From Nitrospirota bacterium (GTDB lineage: Bacteria > Nitrospirota > Leptospirillia > Leptospirillales > Leptospirillaceae), in the NCBI GenBank assembly GCA_021810805.1, contig JAJZHW010000002.1, forward strand, positions 1-64,000: 64,000 nt of DNA. The letters run 5' to 3'. A program made the translations under genes and the position numbers. Of this stretch, positions 39,126 to 47,379 are shown one piece after another. The notes beneath the pieces were generated by a model that saw nothing but the letters and a program-made list of their open reading frames with translations, made no database searches and was not told the origin of the DNA. How positions within the stretch are numbered: the stretch's first letter is position 1; every line of letters begins with the position of its first letter.

Positions 39126-39257
39126 TCAGATCGAGGGGCTGTTTCTTTTTGATTTCGCGTCGACCGACCCGAAGAGATAGGCCAAAAATGCGGTGCCGAC
39201 AAAGAAGCCAACGTTGACGATGGCGATGAGGATCGGGTTTGACGAAGGACCGAGCAT
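39126..39257 (-). CDS. 43-aa single-span membrane microprotein (paralogue of 38708-38815)
   Basis: The ATG at 39257 follows AGGAGG with a 5-nt spacer. The protein starts MLGPSSNPILIAIVNV, has one helix containing FFVGTAFLAYLFG, and ends in a polar tail KSKRNSPSI. It shares 21 of 32 aligned residues with the 35-aa protein downstream. Its own promoter (39310-39337) and terminator (39080-39109) mark it as an independent, probably strongly expressed gene. The Asn-Pro before the helix and the Phe-Phe-Val-Gly-Thr core are the most constant parts. Function unknown. A small subunit or assembly peptide of a membrane electron-transfer complex is a guess. Confidence 0.82.
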   Translation of the reverse strand: MLGPSSNPILIAIVNVGFFVGTAFLAYLFGSVDAKSKRNSPSI

Positions 39258-39309
39258 CTCAACCTCCTGTTTAATTTATTAAACGAATGTTTAAAATATC
39301 GAACGATCT

Positions 39310-39337
39310 ACTTTAACACTCCTGTAGGGTTTGTCAA
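39310..39337 (-). promoter_or_regulatory. Promoter of the 43-aa microprotein gene
   Basis: On the minus strand TTGACA (39332-39337), a 16-nt spacer and TAAAGT (39310-39315). The transcript would start near 39303, giving a leader of about 45 nt with the AGGAGG ribosome site. Confidence 0.6.
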
Positions 39338-39471
39338 ATGGAAATTCTTGACACATTTAAAAAATAACGTGAAAACACACGGATCGGAGTCTCTGTGCGC
39401 GTTGAAGATTTGACTCTCCCCCGTGTTTGGCGGACGAGGGTTCCCTTGTCGTCGGCAGGTTTTTCCTGCAG

Positions 39472-39500
39472 TTGATTTGTCGCGGACCAGTCAGTATAAT
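39472..39500 (+). promoter_or_regulatory. Promoter of tRNA-Leu(GAG)
   Basis: TTGATT (39472-39477), a 17-nt spacer and a perfect TATAAT (39495-39500). The mature tRNA starts 44 nt after the -10 box. Confidence 0.7.
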
Positions 39501-39543
39501 CAAGAAGTTTTTTCCCTCGTGTCCGGCTTTCCTTTTTGACTGT

Positions 39544-39627
39544 GCCGAAGTGGTGGAATGGTAGACACGCACGTTTGAGGGGCGTGTGGGGAAACCCGTG
39601 CGGGTTCAAGTCCCGCCTTCGGCACCA
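39544..39627 (+). tRNA. tRNA-Leu (anticodon GAG)
   Basis: The 84-nt gene includes the encoded CCA. The acceptor stem GCCGAAG pairs with CTTCGGC, with A as discriminator. The anticodon stem CACGT/GCGTG holds the loop TTGAGGG with anticodon GAG, which reads CUC and CUU. A long variable arm (TGGGGAAACCCGTG) is typical of tRNA-Leu, and the T-arm is CGGG-TTCAAGT-CCCG. CTC is the dominant leucine codon in the neighbouring genes, so this is probably a major isoacceptor. Confidence 0.97.
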
Positions 39628-39638
39628 TTTTTCCTCCT

Positions 39639-39660
39639 TGCCGGATTTCCGGCATCTCTT
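39639..39660 (+). terminator. Terminator after tRNA-Leu
   Basis: TGCCGG-ATTT-CCGGCA (39639-39654) followed by TCTCTT. A run of five T directly after the tRNA CCA may add to it. Confidence 0.5.
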
Positions 39661-39731
39661 TGCGAAAAGACCCCGCTCATGACCCATAGTATCCGAGGGA
39701 GTCGATCTTTAATGCCCTCTCACCCATTCCA

Positions 39732-40382
39732 TTGTGGATCCCGTCCTTGATCGAACTCGTGACCTCCGTTCAGCCTGTGCTTTCCGACCGATGGGAATCT
39801 CTCCTGGCCGCTGACCGGGAGGAGCTTTTCCGGATTCTCTACGAACGCTCCTTCATCCATCGGCCCGACCGTCCCTTTACCCTCTCTTCGGGAAAGAGCA
39901 GCCCGGTCTATGTCGATTGCAAGAAGACCACGCTGGGACACTCCCGGGCCCAGTTTCTGATCGGTGACCTCCTCTACCATCGGATTTCCCGCCTGGATCC
40001 CGATGGAATCGGCGGCCTCACGCTGGGGGCCGACCCCATTGCGGTGGCGACCTCTCTGGTGAGCGGCCTCTACCATCGACCCATTCCCGCCTTTGTCGTC
40101 CGCAAGGAGACGAAGGGCCACGGAACAAAAAATCCCGTCGAGGGAGACCTCATTGAGGGAGCCCGGGTGGTGGTGGTCGAGGATGTGGTGACCACCGGGT
40201 CCTCCGGAATGAGGGCGGTGGATGTCTGCCGGGAGTGCGGGTATCACGTTCTCGAGGTGGTGGCTCTCGTGGACCGGGAAGAGGGGGGACGGGAACGCTT
40301 TGCCCAGGCGGGTGTGCCCTTTTTCTCCTTTTTCACCCTCTCGGATTTTCTCGCTCACGACCGGGAGATCCGCTCGACCTGA
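39732..40382 (+). CDS. pyrE: Orotate phosphoribosyltransferase
   Basis: 216 aa counted from TTG 39732. The PRPP-binding motif VVVVEDVVTTGSSGM lies near residue 147, and FTLSSGKSSPVYVDCKK plus VVRKETKGHGTKNPVEG are the substrate and catalytic-loop parts. It makes orotidine monophosphate in pyrimidine synthesis. No good ribosome site precedes 39732; a GTG about 10 codons downstream is an alternative start. It stands alone, without other pyr genes. Confidence 0.93.
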   Translation: MWIPSLIELVTSVQPVLSDRWESLLAADREELFRILYERSFIHRPDRPFTLSSGKSSPVYVDCKKTTLGHSRAQFLIGDLLYHRISRLDPDGIGGLTLGADPIAVATSLVSGLYHRPIPAFVVRKETKGHGTKNPVEGDLIEGARVVVVEDVVTTGSSGMRAVDVCRECGYHVLEVVALVDREEGGRERFAQAGVPFFSFFTLSDFLAHDREIRST

Positions 40383-40722
40383 AGCGGGAGCTCCCGGCGA
40401 GCTTATGTTGCCCGAACCTTTCCCTCATTCTCCGAAGACCTCTCTTCCTCTCAAGGGCCTCAAGGATTTCCTGGAAGTTTTTTGACGCTCCTCCCTTTCA
40501 CCATGAACCGATGATCCGCGAAATGTCCCAAGGAGAGACGGGCTTTGGAGGAGAGGCAGGATTGATGGCCCCGGGATTGTCATGGAAAAGGGGAAGACGG
40601 CGGGTCAGATTTTGGAGGTGTTGACCTCTCATTTTTCCTAGGGTATAGTGTCTTTTGCCAATAAGTCCGACTTTTGGACGACAGAATCCGGAATCATCGA
40701 AAACTACGACGCGGGGGTTGCT
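40383..40722. other. Intergenic region pyrE to 44-aa gene
   Basis: 340 nt. The palindrome CGGGAGCTCCCG (40385-40396) follows the pyrE stop but has no T-run. Apart from the promoter at 40621-40649, nothing gene-like was found. Confidence 0.4.
40621..40649 (+). promoter_or_regulatory. Promoter of the 44-aa microprotein gene
   Basis: TTGACC (40621-40626), a 17-nt spacer and TATAGT (40644-40649). The expected transcript start near 40656 leaves a leader of about 67 nt. It also rules out the in-frame GTG at 40648 as a start codon. Confidence 0.65.
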
Positions 40723-40857
40723 ATGCCTTACAAGATGGGTTCCTTCAATCCGACCGATGCCAACTACGCCAACATGACCCTGACGGTCGTCTTCATCGTC
40801 CTGACCGGCGCGGCTCTTCTGACGGCCTTCACCATCATGAAGACCTTCGAGAAGTAA
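40723..40857 (+). CDS. 44-aa single-span membrane microprotein
   Basis: The ATG at 40723 is the only start compatible with the promoter. The protein has a polar, Asn-rich N-terminus (MGSFNPTDANYANM), one hydrophobic helix (LTVVFIVLTGAALLTAF) and a short basic-acidic end MKTFEK. It is not similar to the two minus-strand microproteins, but it is close to them and of the same build. A GC-rich terminator with eight T follows, so the gene is a single-gene unit, probably strongly expressed. No family was recognised. Its job may be as a small respiratory-complex subunit, which is speculation. Confidence 0.72.
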   Translation: MPYKMGSFNPTDANYANMTLTVVFIVLTGAALLTAFTIMKTFEK

Positions 40858-40967
40858 AAAGCTTCACCCCCTCTGGCCTCCGACCCCGGAGATCAAAGGG
40901 ATGAGTCTCCCCGGAGTTCCCGGGTTGCGACATCATTTGCCATCATTCTGATACATACATTCCTGAG

Positions 40968-41029
40968 GGCGGGGTTCCCCCAGATCCAGGCCGGCAACGG
41001 TCGGGGTCCGGGCCTCCCGCCTTTTTTTT
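40968..41029 (+). terminator. Terminator after the 44-aa gene
   Basis: GGCGGG (40968-40973) can pair with CCCGCC (41016-41021), which is directly followed by eight T. The 42-nt interior is GC-rich and can fold further. It separates the microprotein gene from the PBP1A gene. Confidence 0.55.
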
Positions 41030-41058
41030 CCCTGCACTCCTGAACCCTTCGGGAAGCC

Positions 41059-43419
41059 TTGAAAAAATTCCTGCTGTTCTCTCTTGTCATTCTCCTCATT
41101 CTCGGCACCGCGGCCGGAGTGACGGGGTATTTTGCCTACCAGAAAATCGTCGCGGGGATTCCTTCCGTCGACTTTCTTCGCCATTACGTCCCCTTCACCA
41201 CCTCCCACATTTACGACCGCAACGGCCAGAAGATCGGCTCCTTCTACAAGGAGCGGAGGGAATATCTTCCTCTGGGCCGGATTCCGCCGCTGATGGTGCA
41301 CAGCATCCTGGCGGTGGAGGACGAACACTTCTATGAGCATGGGGCCTTGGCCTACGGATCGATCATCCGCGCCGCCCTCTCCGATGCCCTGGCCGGATAT
41401 CTCCGCGAGGGGGCCAGCACCATCACCCAGCAGCTGGCCCGGAACATCTTCCTCACCCACAGAAAAACCTTTATCCGGAAGATCCGGGAAGCCCTTCTCT
41501 CCTATCGGATCGAGAAGGTCCTCACCAAAGACGAGATCCTCGAGCTCTACCTCAACCAGATCTATCTGGGGGAGGGGGCCTACGGGGTCTCGGCGGCCGC
41601 CCATACCTATTTCGGAAAGGACCTGGCGGACCTGACCCTTCCGGAGACGGCAATGATCGCCGGAATGATTCGCTCCCCCATCGAGTTTTCTCCGCTGCTC
41701 CATCCCGAGGCGGCCAAGCGGCGTCAATTGGTCGTTCTCCAGCGGATGGTCCGGGTCCATTACATTACCGCCGCGGAGAAGGCAAAGGCCTATGCATCTC
41801 CCCTCGAAATCGTTCCGCCCTCCCACTCCGCAAGTCCCAGCGCCTATTTTCTCGAGTATGTCCGCCAGAAGCTCGAGCGTGAGATGCCGGCGAAAAAACT
41901 CTTCGGGGGGGGGCTGAGGATTTTCACGACCCTTGACCTGAGGATTCAGATTGCCGCCAACATGGCCCTTAGGAAGGGGCTTCGGGCGATCGACAGGCGG
42001 CAGGGCTTCCGGGGGGCCATCCGGGTGCTCAAGCCGAAGGATCTGGGACTCCTTCGGACGAAGACGGTCCTCGGCTCGTCCGCCCACGATCTTGAGGATC
42101 TGGTGGGGAAACGCATCGATGCCACGGTTCTCTCCGTTTCTCCCAAGGAGGCCCGGATCTCCGTGGACAAGCACCTTGGGCGGATCACCCTCGACCATGC
42201 CCAGTGGGCCAAGACCATTCTGACCCGCCCGGAGATCAGCCGGGGACGGAAGGTCCTCTCGCCCTTTTCCCTGGACAAGATCCTCCGGCCCGGATATGTC
42301 GTCAGGGTCCACATTCTTTCCTCTCTCCAGAAGAAAAAAGGGTGGATTCTTGAGGGCTCCCTCGATCAGGTGCCGCTCGTTCAGGGGGCGGTGGTGGCTC
42401 TCGATCCCAAGACGGGGGGGATCCTGGCCATGGCGGGGGGGTACAGCTTCGCCCGGAGCAAGTTCAACCGTGCCGTTCAGGCGCTGAGGCAGCCCGGCTC
42501 GGCCTTCAAGGTGATCGACTATGGGGCCGCCCTCGAGAAAGGGTATGCTCCGGGATCGATTCTGAACGACTCGCCCCTGGTCTTTTTTGATCGCATTCAC
42601 CATCGGGTGTGGCGACCGAAGGACTTTGAGGCCGGCTTTCTCGGGCCGGTTCCCATGCGCAAGGCGTTGGCCGAATCGATCAATCTTGCGACCATCCGCC
42701 TGGTGCGTCGGGTGGGGGTGGGGTCGGTCATCGGATTTGCCCGCCGGCTGGGCATCACCACCCCTCTTCCCCATGACCTGACCCTGGCCCTGGGATCGGC
42801 AACCGTCAAGCCGATCGAGATTACAGGGGCTTACTCTGTGATCGCCAACGGAGGGGTCAAGGAGACTGTCCACTCCATCGACCGGGTCTTCGACAACCGA
42901 AAGACGACCATCTACCGGTTTACCCCGGATCCTCGCCCCGTCTATGACCCGGCTTACAGCTACCTGATGATCTCCATGATGGAAAGCGTCATCAAGGAAG
43001 GGACGGGGCGGGATGCCCTTTCGCTGGGGGTTTTGCTGGCGGGAAAGACCGGGACGACGAATGACTTCAAGGACGCCTGGTTCATCGGCTTCTCCCCCGA
43101 CATCGTCGTGGGCGTCTATACCGGCATGGACGACCATCGTTCCATGGGCCACGGGGAATACGGAGCCAAGGCCGCTCTTCCCATCTGGATGGATGTGATG
43201 AAGACGGCCCTTCCCTTTTTTCCCGGCAGCCATGGTTTCAGGATCCCCGACGACATCGTCGATGTCAGGATCGATCCGGAGACGGGGCTCAGGGTTCCGC
43301 TCACCGCCCAGAAGTTTGTGGTGGAGGAGTACAAAAAGGGGGAAGAGCCCCCTGCCGAGTCGACGACGGGTGCCGCTCCTCCCGATGCCGGCCTCTACAA
43401 CCTCGACGGGGCCCCCTGA
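41059..43419 (+). CDS. Penicillin-binding protein 1A (bifunctional)
   Basis: 786 aa. One N-terminal membrane helix (residues 5-27) is followed by the GT51 glycosyltransferase domain with the catalytic Glu in ILAVEDEHFYEHGA, then GASTITQQLARNIFL and YLNQIYLGEGAYGV. An OB-like insert comes next, then the transpeptidase with the nucleophile motif SAFK in RQPGSAFKVIDYG, the SxN motif in AESINLATI and KTGTT in AGKTGTTNDF. It polymerises and cross-links peptidoglycan. The start is TTG at 41059 with GGGAAG upstream. It is a class A PBP in the PBP1a/MrcA group. Confidence 0.94.
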   Translation: MKKFLLFSLVILLILGTAAGVTGYFAYQKIVAGIPSVDFLRHYVPFTTSHIYDRNGQKIGSFYKERREYLPLGRIPPLMVHSILAVEDEHFYEHGALAYGSIIRAALSDALAGYLREGASTITQQLARNIFLTHRKTFIRKIREALLSYRIEKVLTKDEILELYLNQIYLGEGAYGVSAAAHTYFGKDLADLTLPETAMIAGMIRSPIEFSPLLHPEAAKRRQLVVLQRMVRVHYITAAEKAKAYASPLEIVPPSHSASPSAYFLEYVRQKLEREMPAKKLFGGGLRIFTTLDLRIQIAANMALRKGLRAIDRRQGFRGAIRVLKPKDLGLLRTKTVLGSSAHDLEDLVGKRIDATVLSVSPKEARISVDKHLGRITLDHAQWAKTILTRPEISRGRKVLSPFSLDKILRPGYVVRVHILSSLQKKKGWILEGSLDQVPLVQGAVVALDPKTGGILAMAGGYSFARSKFNRAVQALRQPGSAFKVIDYGAALEKGYAPGSILNDSPLVFFDRIHHRVWRPKDFEAGFLGPVPMRKALAESINLATIRLVRRVGVGSVIGFARRLGITTPLPHDLTLALGSATVKPIEITGAYSVIANGGVKETVHSIDRVFDNRKTTIYRFTPDPRPVYDPAYSYLMISMMESVIKEGTGRDALSLGVLLAGKTGTTNDFKDAWFIGFSPDIVVGVYTGMDDHRSMGHGEYGAKAALPIWMDVMKTALPFFPGSHGFRIPDDIVDVRIDPETGLRVPLTAQKFVVEEYKKGEEPPAESTTGAAPPDAGLYNLDGAP

Positions 43420-43564
43420 TCCGCGATCCGCTCCCCTCCCAGCCCGGTCGCCTTCCTCTCCCGCAACCTTCGGCCTGTCGTGCAACCCTTTCTTCCCGTT
43501 TTTTCGCCTCGCATTTTTCGGGGGGAGTCTGTATCATTTTTACGGGTGTGGGGGAGGGAAAACG

Positions 43565-44035
43565 ATGGAAGAGGGGAAGACATCTGACAAGGATGGGGGA
43601 GATTCCGGGGATTTGATCCGGGAGATTCAACGGCTGCTTCGGGAGAGCGACCGGCGGCTCGAACGGATCGAGAGCGAAGTTCGCGAGATGGACGAACGCA
43701 ATCGCCGAGCTTACGAGAGCCTGGCGGGATCCCTGACCCCCAACCGGAGAGAGTGGACCTACATTGCGGGAGGGGCGGCTGTGGTGGCGGTCCTTCTGGC
43801 CGTTCTCTTCGTCGCTTTTCCCCGGTCCGGATCTTCGCCGGTGCCGCCCTCCTCCGGGCTGGCCCGTCCTGACCAGATGGGCGAAAAGGACCGGTATGTC
43901 TATTTCGTGGGGCGCTGGTATCTGGGTGTGCGCGACCGCATGTCCACGTCGGAGAGACAGTTTCTCGAGAATTACCTGAAGCCCTTCGACAATATCGATG
44001 CCGATCTGAAGGCGCGCAAGGAAGCGGGGCTCTAG
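43565..44035 (+). CDS. Coiled-coil membrane protein, family unknown
   Basis: 156 aa from the ATG at 43565 after GGGAGGG. Residues 15-60 form a highly charged coiled coil (REIQRLLRESDRRLERIESE). One membrane helix follows near 65-82. The C-terminal 60 residues, with YVYFVGRWYLGVRDRMSTSE, form a small extracytoplasmic domain. No family was recognised. It is convergent with the cytochrome operon. Confidence 0.65.
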   Translation: MEEGKTSDKDGGDSGDLIREIQRLLRESDRRLERIESEVREMDERNRRAYESLAGSLTPNRREWTYIAGGAAVVAVLLAVLFVAFPRSGSSPVPPSSGLARPDQMGEKDRYVYFVGRWYLGVRDRMSTSERQFLENYLKPFDNIDADLKARKEAGL

Positions 44036-44176
44036 CCTCCTCCGGGAGTCTTTAGACGCCCTTTCATCCCTCCCTCATTCCTGCCCCCAGCTTCTCCCTC
44101 GACGATGAACCGTTACAAAACCCCCCCAACGACGCCAGGACTCCTCTCTTGGAAGGGGCTTTAAAATGGCCGCCCA

Positions 44177-45013
44177 TCAGGGGGACGGAGGCGATTTCCG
44201 GGGGTCCCGGGGACGGGAGTGGCTGTCGACATAGGCCGCCACATCCCACGCCTGTTGGTCTGTAAGGCTCTTCCCCTTGGAAAGCGGCATATTCATGCGG
44301 AGAAATCCCGCCAGCTCCCGAATGTTGGAGAATCCGGCTCCCTGGTTGTAGGAGTGGGAACCCCAGACAGGAGGAAAGGCGACCTGGCCGAGATCCGCCT
44401 TGGTTCCCTGGCCATCGAGTCCGTGGCAGAGGGCGCAGCGCGCCTCGAACAGAATCTTTCCCCGGCGGGGGCTGGGGGTCTTGTCGGGTTTGGCAAGGCG
44501 GACGATCCCCTGTCCTTTGAGGTAGAGGCCGATGGGAGCCCCCCGGGAGACCCAGTAGGCATAGGCGACGATGGCCTTCATGGTCTCGCTGTCCACGGGA
44601 GGGGGGGTTCCGTTGAGCGAAAAGCGGAAACATCCCTGGATCCTCTCTTCGAGGGTATTGACCTTGTGGTTCTTCGCCCGGTAGCGGGGGTAGGTTCCGA
44701 CGGCTCCCCACAGGGGGGCGCTGTAAGGCTTGATCCCCCGGTCGAGATGGCAGGACTCGCAGGTCAGGTCGTTTCCCACATATTTTTTGGCGTAGAGGTT
44801 CGTGTGGATGAAGATGAGCTCACCCTTGCGGATCAGGCGGCCCAAGGGTCCGTCGGGAAGGCTTCCCTCGGCGGGAGGGGCGAAGAACTGGAAGTTCTGG
44901 GTCCCGGAGGAGGCCCGGGCTTCGGAGGGCTCCAACGCGGCCGGAAGTGAAAGGGCGAGAAGAAGAGCGAGGACGACCCGGAGCGTTCCGGGGGATGTCG
45001 AACCGGTCTTCAT
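44177..45013 (-). CDS. tsdA: Diheme cytochrome c, thiosulfate dehydrogenase (TsdA)-like
   Basis: 278 aa with a signal peptide ending near EARASS. Two haem sites are present: CESCH at residues 85-89 and CALCH at 193-197. The order of other blocks matches TsdA: KYVGNDLTCESCHLDRGIKP, APLWGAVGTYPRYRAKN, ERIQGCFRFSLNG, PPVWGSHSYNQGAG, and NMPLSKG...DQQAWDVAAYVDSH. Cys128 in the QGCFRFS block sits where TsdA enzymes have the unusual Cys haem ligand. Met240 or Met242 may bind haem 2. TsdA oxidises thiosulfate to tetrathionate, or the reverse. Activity is inferred only. It overlaps the c4-type gene upstream. Confidence 0.75.
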   Translation of the reverse strand: MKTGSTSPGTLRVVLALLLALSLPAALEPSEARASSGTQNFQFFAPPAEGSLPDGPLGRLIRKGELIFIHTNLYAKKYVGNDLTCESCHLDRGIKPYSAPLWGAVGTYPRYRAKNHKVNTLEERIQGCFRFSLNGTPPPVDSETMKAIVAYAYWVSRGAPIGLYLKGQGIVRLAKPDKTPSPRRGKILFEARCALCHGLDGQGTKADLGQVAFPPVWGSHSYNQGAGFSNIRELAGFLRMNMPLSKGKSLTDQQAWDVAAYVDSHSRPRDPRKSPPSP

Positions 45014-45846
45014 GGACGGGGGACCTCCTTCTTCTCCGGGATCAGCCGGAGCCTTTCGGGTGAGTTTTTACGGGAGATCGTTCCGTAGTCCGGAGGGGTG
45101 AGGCTTGCGAAGTACTGGGCCACCGCCTTGATCTCCCTGTTCTTGAGTTTGGAGGCGATTCCCCTCATCAGCCCTTCCGGGTCGTCTTTTCTGTCGACGA
45201 CGGCGAAGCTCTTGATCTGCTGCATCAAATAGGTCTTGCTCTGTCCGGCAATGTAGGGAAAGTTCGGAGGAATGCCCCGGCCGTCCTCTCCGTGGCAGAG
45301 GATGCAGGCCGGAATGTTTCTGTCCCAGAGCCCCCGGCGGGCGATGCGCCGGCCGAGGGGCTGGAGAGACGGATCGAACTCCGAGGGGTCGTGAAGCTTG
45401 GGGGTTCGAACGGTCGAATAGTAGAGAGCGACGGCCCGAATGTCGCTCTTCGAAAAGTTCCTGACGACCCGGCTCATAAAGGGAGAGAATCGGGTTCCCT
45501 TCTGGACCCCCCGAATTTCCCGGTAGATATAGGTCTCGGTCTGTCCGGCGATCCGGGGAATCCCCACCGAGGGCATCCCTCCCCCGTTGATCCGATGGCA
45601 CTCGGCACAGGCGGTCGACCCGGAAAACCCGTTTCCCTTCATGGCGATCAGATGCCCCAGAGCGATTTCCTCCTCCCGGCTTCCTCCCGCCCAAGCCAAG
45701 GGCGTATCCCCAGAAAACAGGGGCAGAGGGCCAAGGGCGAGGAGCGACAGGAGCAGAACCGGTCGTCCCAAAAAAAAGAGGAGGTGCCGGGCCAGGAAAG
45801 GCGCGGTGAGATTTTTCCAAAGAGGCCTGGGGGAGTCGGGGGCCAT
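45010..45846 (-). CDS. Diheme cytochrome c4-like protein (TsdB-like partner)
   Basis: 278 aa with an N-terminal signal region ending near PLAWAGG. Two similar cytochrome c domains carry CAECH (80-84) and CILCH (181-185). Likely axial Met ligands are M124 (SPFMSRVV) and M227 (GLMRGIA). Each domain repeats IPRIAGQTETYI / FPYIAGQSKTYL, the c4 duplication. Its stop overlaps the tsdA-like start (ATGA). In several thiosulfate oxidisers a diheme TsdB is encoded next to TsdA and takes its electrons. That role fits here but is inferred from context. Confidence 0.78.
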   Translation of the reverse strand: MAPDSPRPLWKNLTAPFLARHLLFFLGRPVLLLSLLALGPLPLFSGDTPLAWAGGSREEEIALGHLIAMKGNGFSGSTACAECHRINGGGMPSVGIPRIAGQTETYIYREIRGVQKGTRFSPFMSRVVRNFSKSDIRAVALYYSTVRTPKLHDPSEFDPSLQPLGRRIARRGLWDRNIPACILCHGEDGRGIPPNFPYIAGQSKTYLMQQIKSFAVVDRKDDPEGLMRGIASKLKNREIKAVAQYFASLTPPDYGTISRKNSPERLRLIPEKKEVPRP

Positions 45847-46031
45847 CGGGAGTCTTCCTGAGAAACGTCATGGCATCCTATTCCGGTGGGGTACCGGACC
45901 TTCTTGTCTCCCATTATCGAATCTCCCGCTCAACTCTGCAAGGCGGGGGGAGCCCGGAATGATGAACAGTCCCCACATCCGGGAAGAAGGCCGCTATCGC
46001 GTCGACGAAGCCTTAGAGGGGCAGGGGCGTC

Positions 46032-46060
46032 TTGAACGTATTGAAAAAAATCCGCATAAT
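46032..46060 (+). promoter_or_regulatory. Promoter upstream of gap
   Basis: TTGAAC (46032-46037), a 17-nt spacer and CATAAT (46055-46060). It would produce a gap leader of about 200 nt. Confidence 0.5.
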
Positions 46061-46100
46061 CTGAACGTGATCCCCCGTCTCTCCCTCCCTGGCTCCGGAC

Positions 46101-46127
46101 GATTCCCGGCGAATCTTCTTTTTTTTT
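46101..46127 (+). terminator. Terminator-like hairpin in the gap leader
   Basis: GATTC-CCGGC-GAATC (46101-46115), extendable through one mismatch, followed closely by nine T at 46119-46127. It lies between the predicted promoter and gap, so it could work as an attenuator. The stem is short. It may instead end an upstream transcript. Confidence 0.4.
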
Positions 46128-46269
46128 AGCCGACGGTCCTTTGCGAGACTTGTCCGGAGATGGGTCCTTCTGGACTTCGGACGGGAGATTCGTGGAAGAG
46201 ACGATGTTCATGTTGACCTGACTGAACCGGACTGATTTGGCGACAACAATTTTTGTGGAAAATAGGTGA

Positions 46270-47296
<1,027 letters not shown>

Positions 47297-47298
<2 letters not shown>

Positions 47299-47333
47299 CC
47301 CCGAAAGGGGGAGCGGACCCGCTCCCCGGGGCT
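47297..47333 (+). other. Nested hairpin between gap and pgk
   Basis: AGCCCCG (47297-47303) can pair with CGGGGCT (47327-47333). The inner stem GGGAGCGG pairs with CCGCTCCC (47309-47326). No T-run follows. It starts at the gap stop codon and probably protects the gap message or shifts the gap:pgk ratio. Confidence 0.55.
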
Positions 47334-47379
47334 TACGACCGACCCTTCCCCGGGAGGTTCCGGGAATACTGGAGGTGAG

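Noticed and set aside
38926-39217. Two overlapping plus-strand frames of 84-89 codons
   Set aside because: They are antisense to the 43-aa gene and its terminator and have no motif or ribosome site.
39334-39687. Minus-strand frame of 117 codons containing [18 protein letters not shown]
   Set aside because: It is the antisense of tRNA-Leu(GAG). This peptide is a known spurious annotation that arises opposite tRNA-Leu genes.
45959-46129. 56-codon plus-strand frame before gap, starting MMNSPHIREEG
   Set aside because: It covers the predicted gap promoter and ends inside the T-run of a terminator-like element. No family features. It could be rescued by conservation in relatives.
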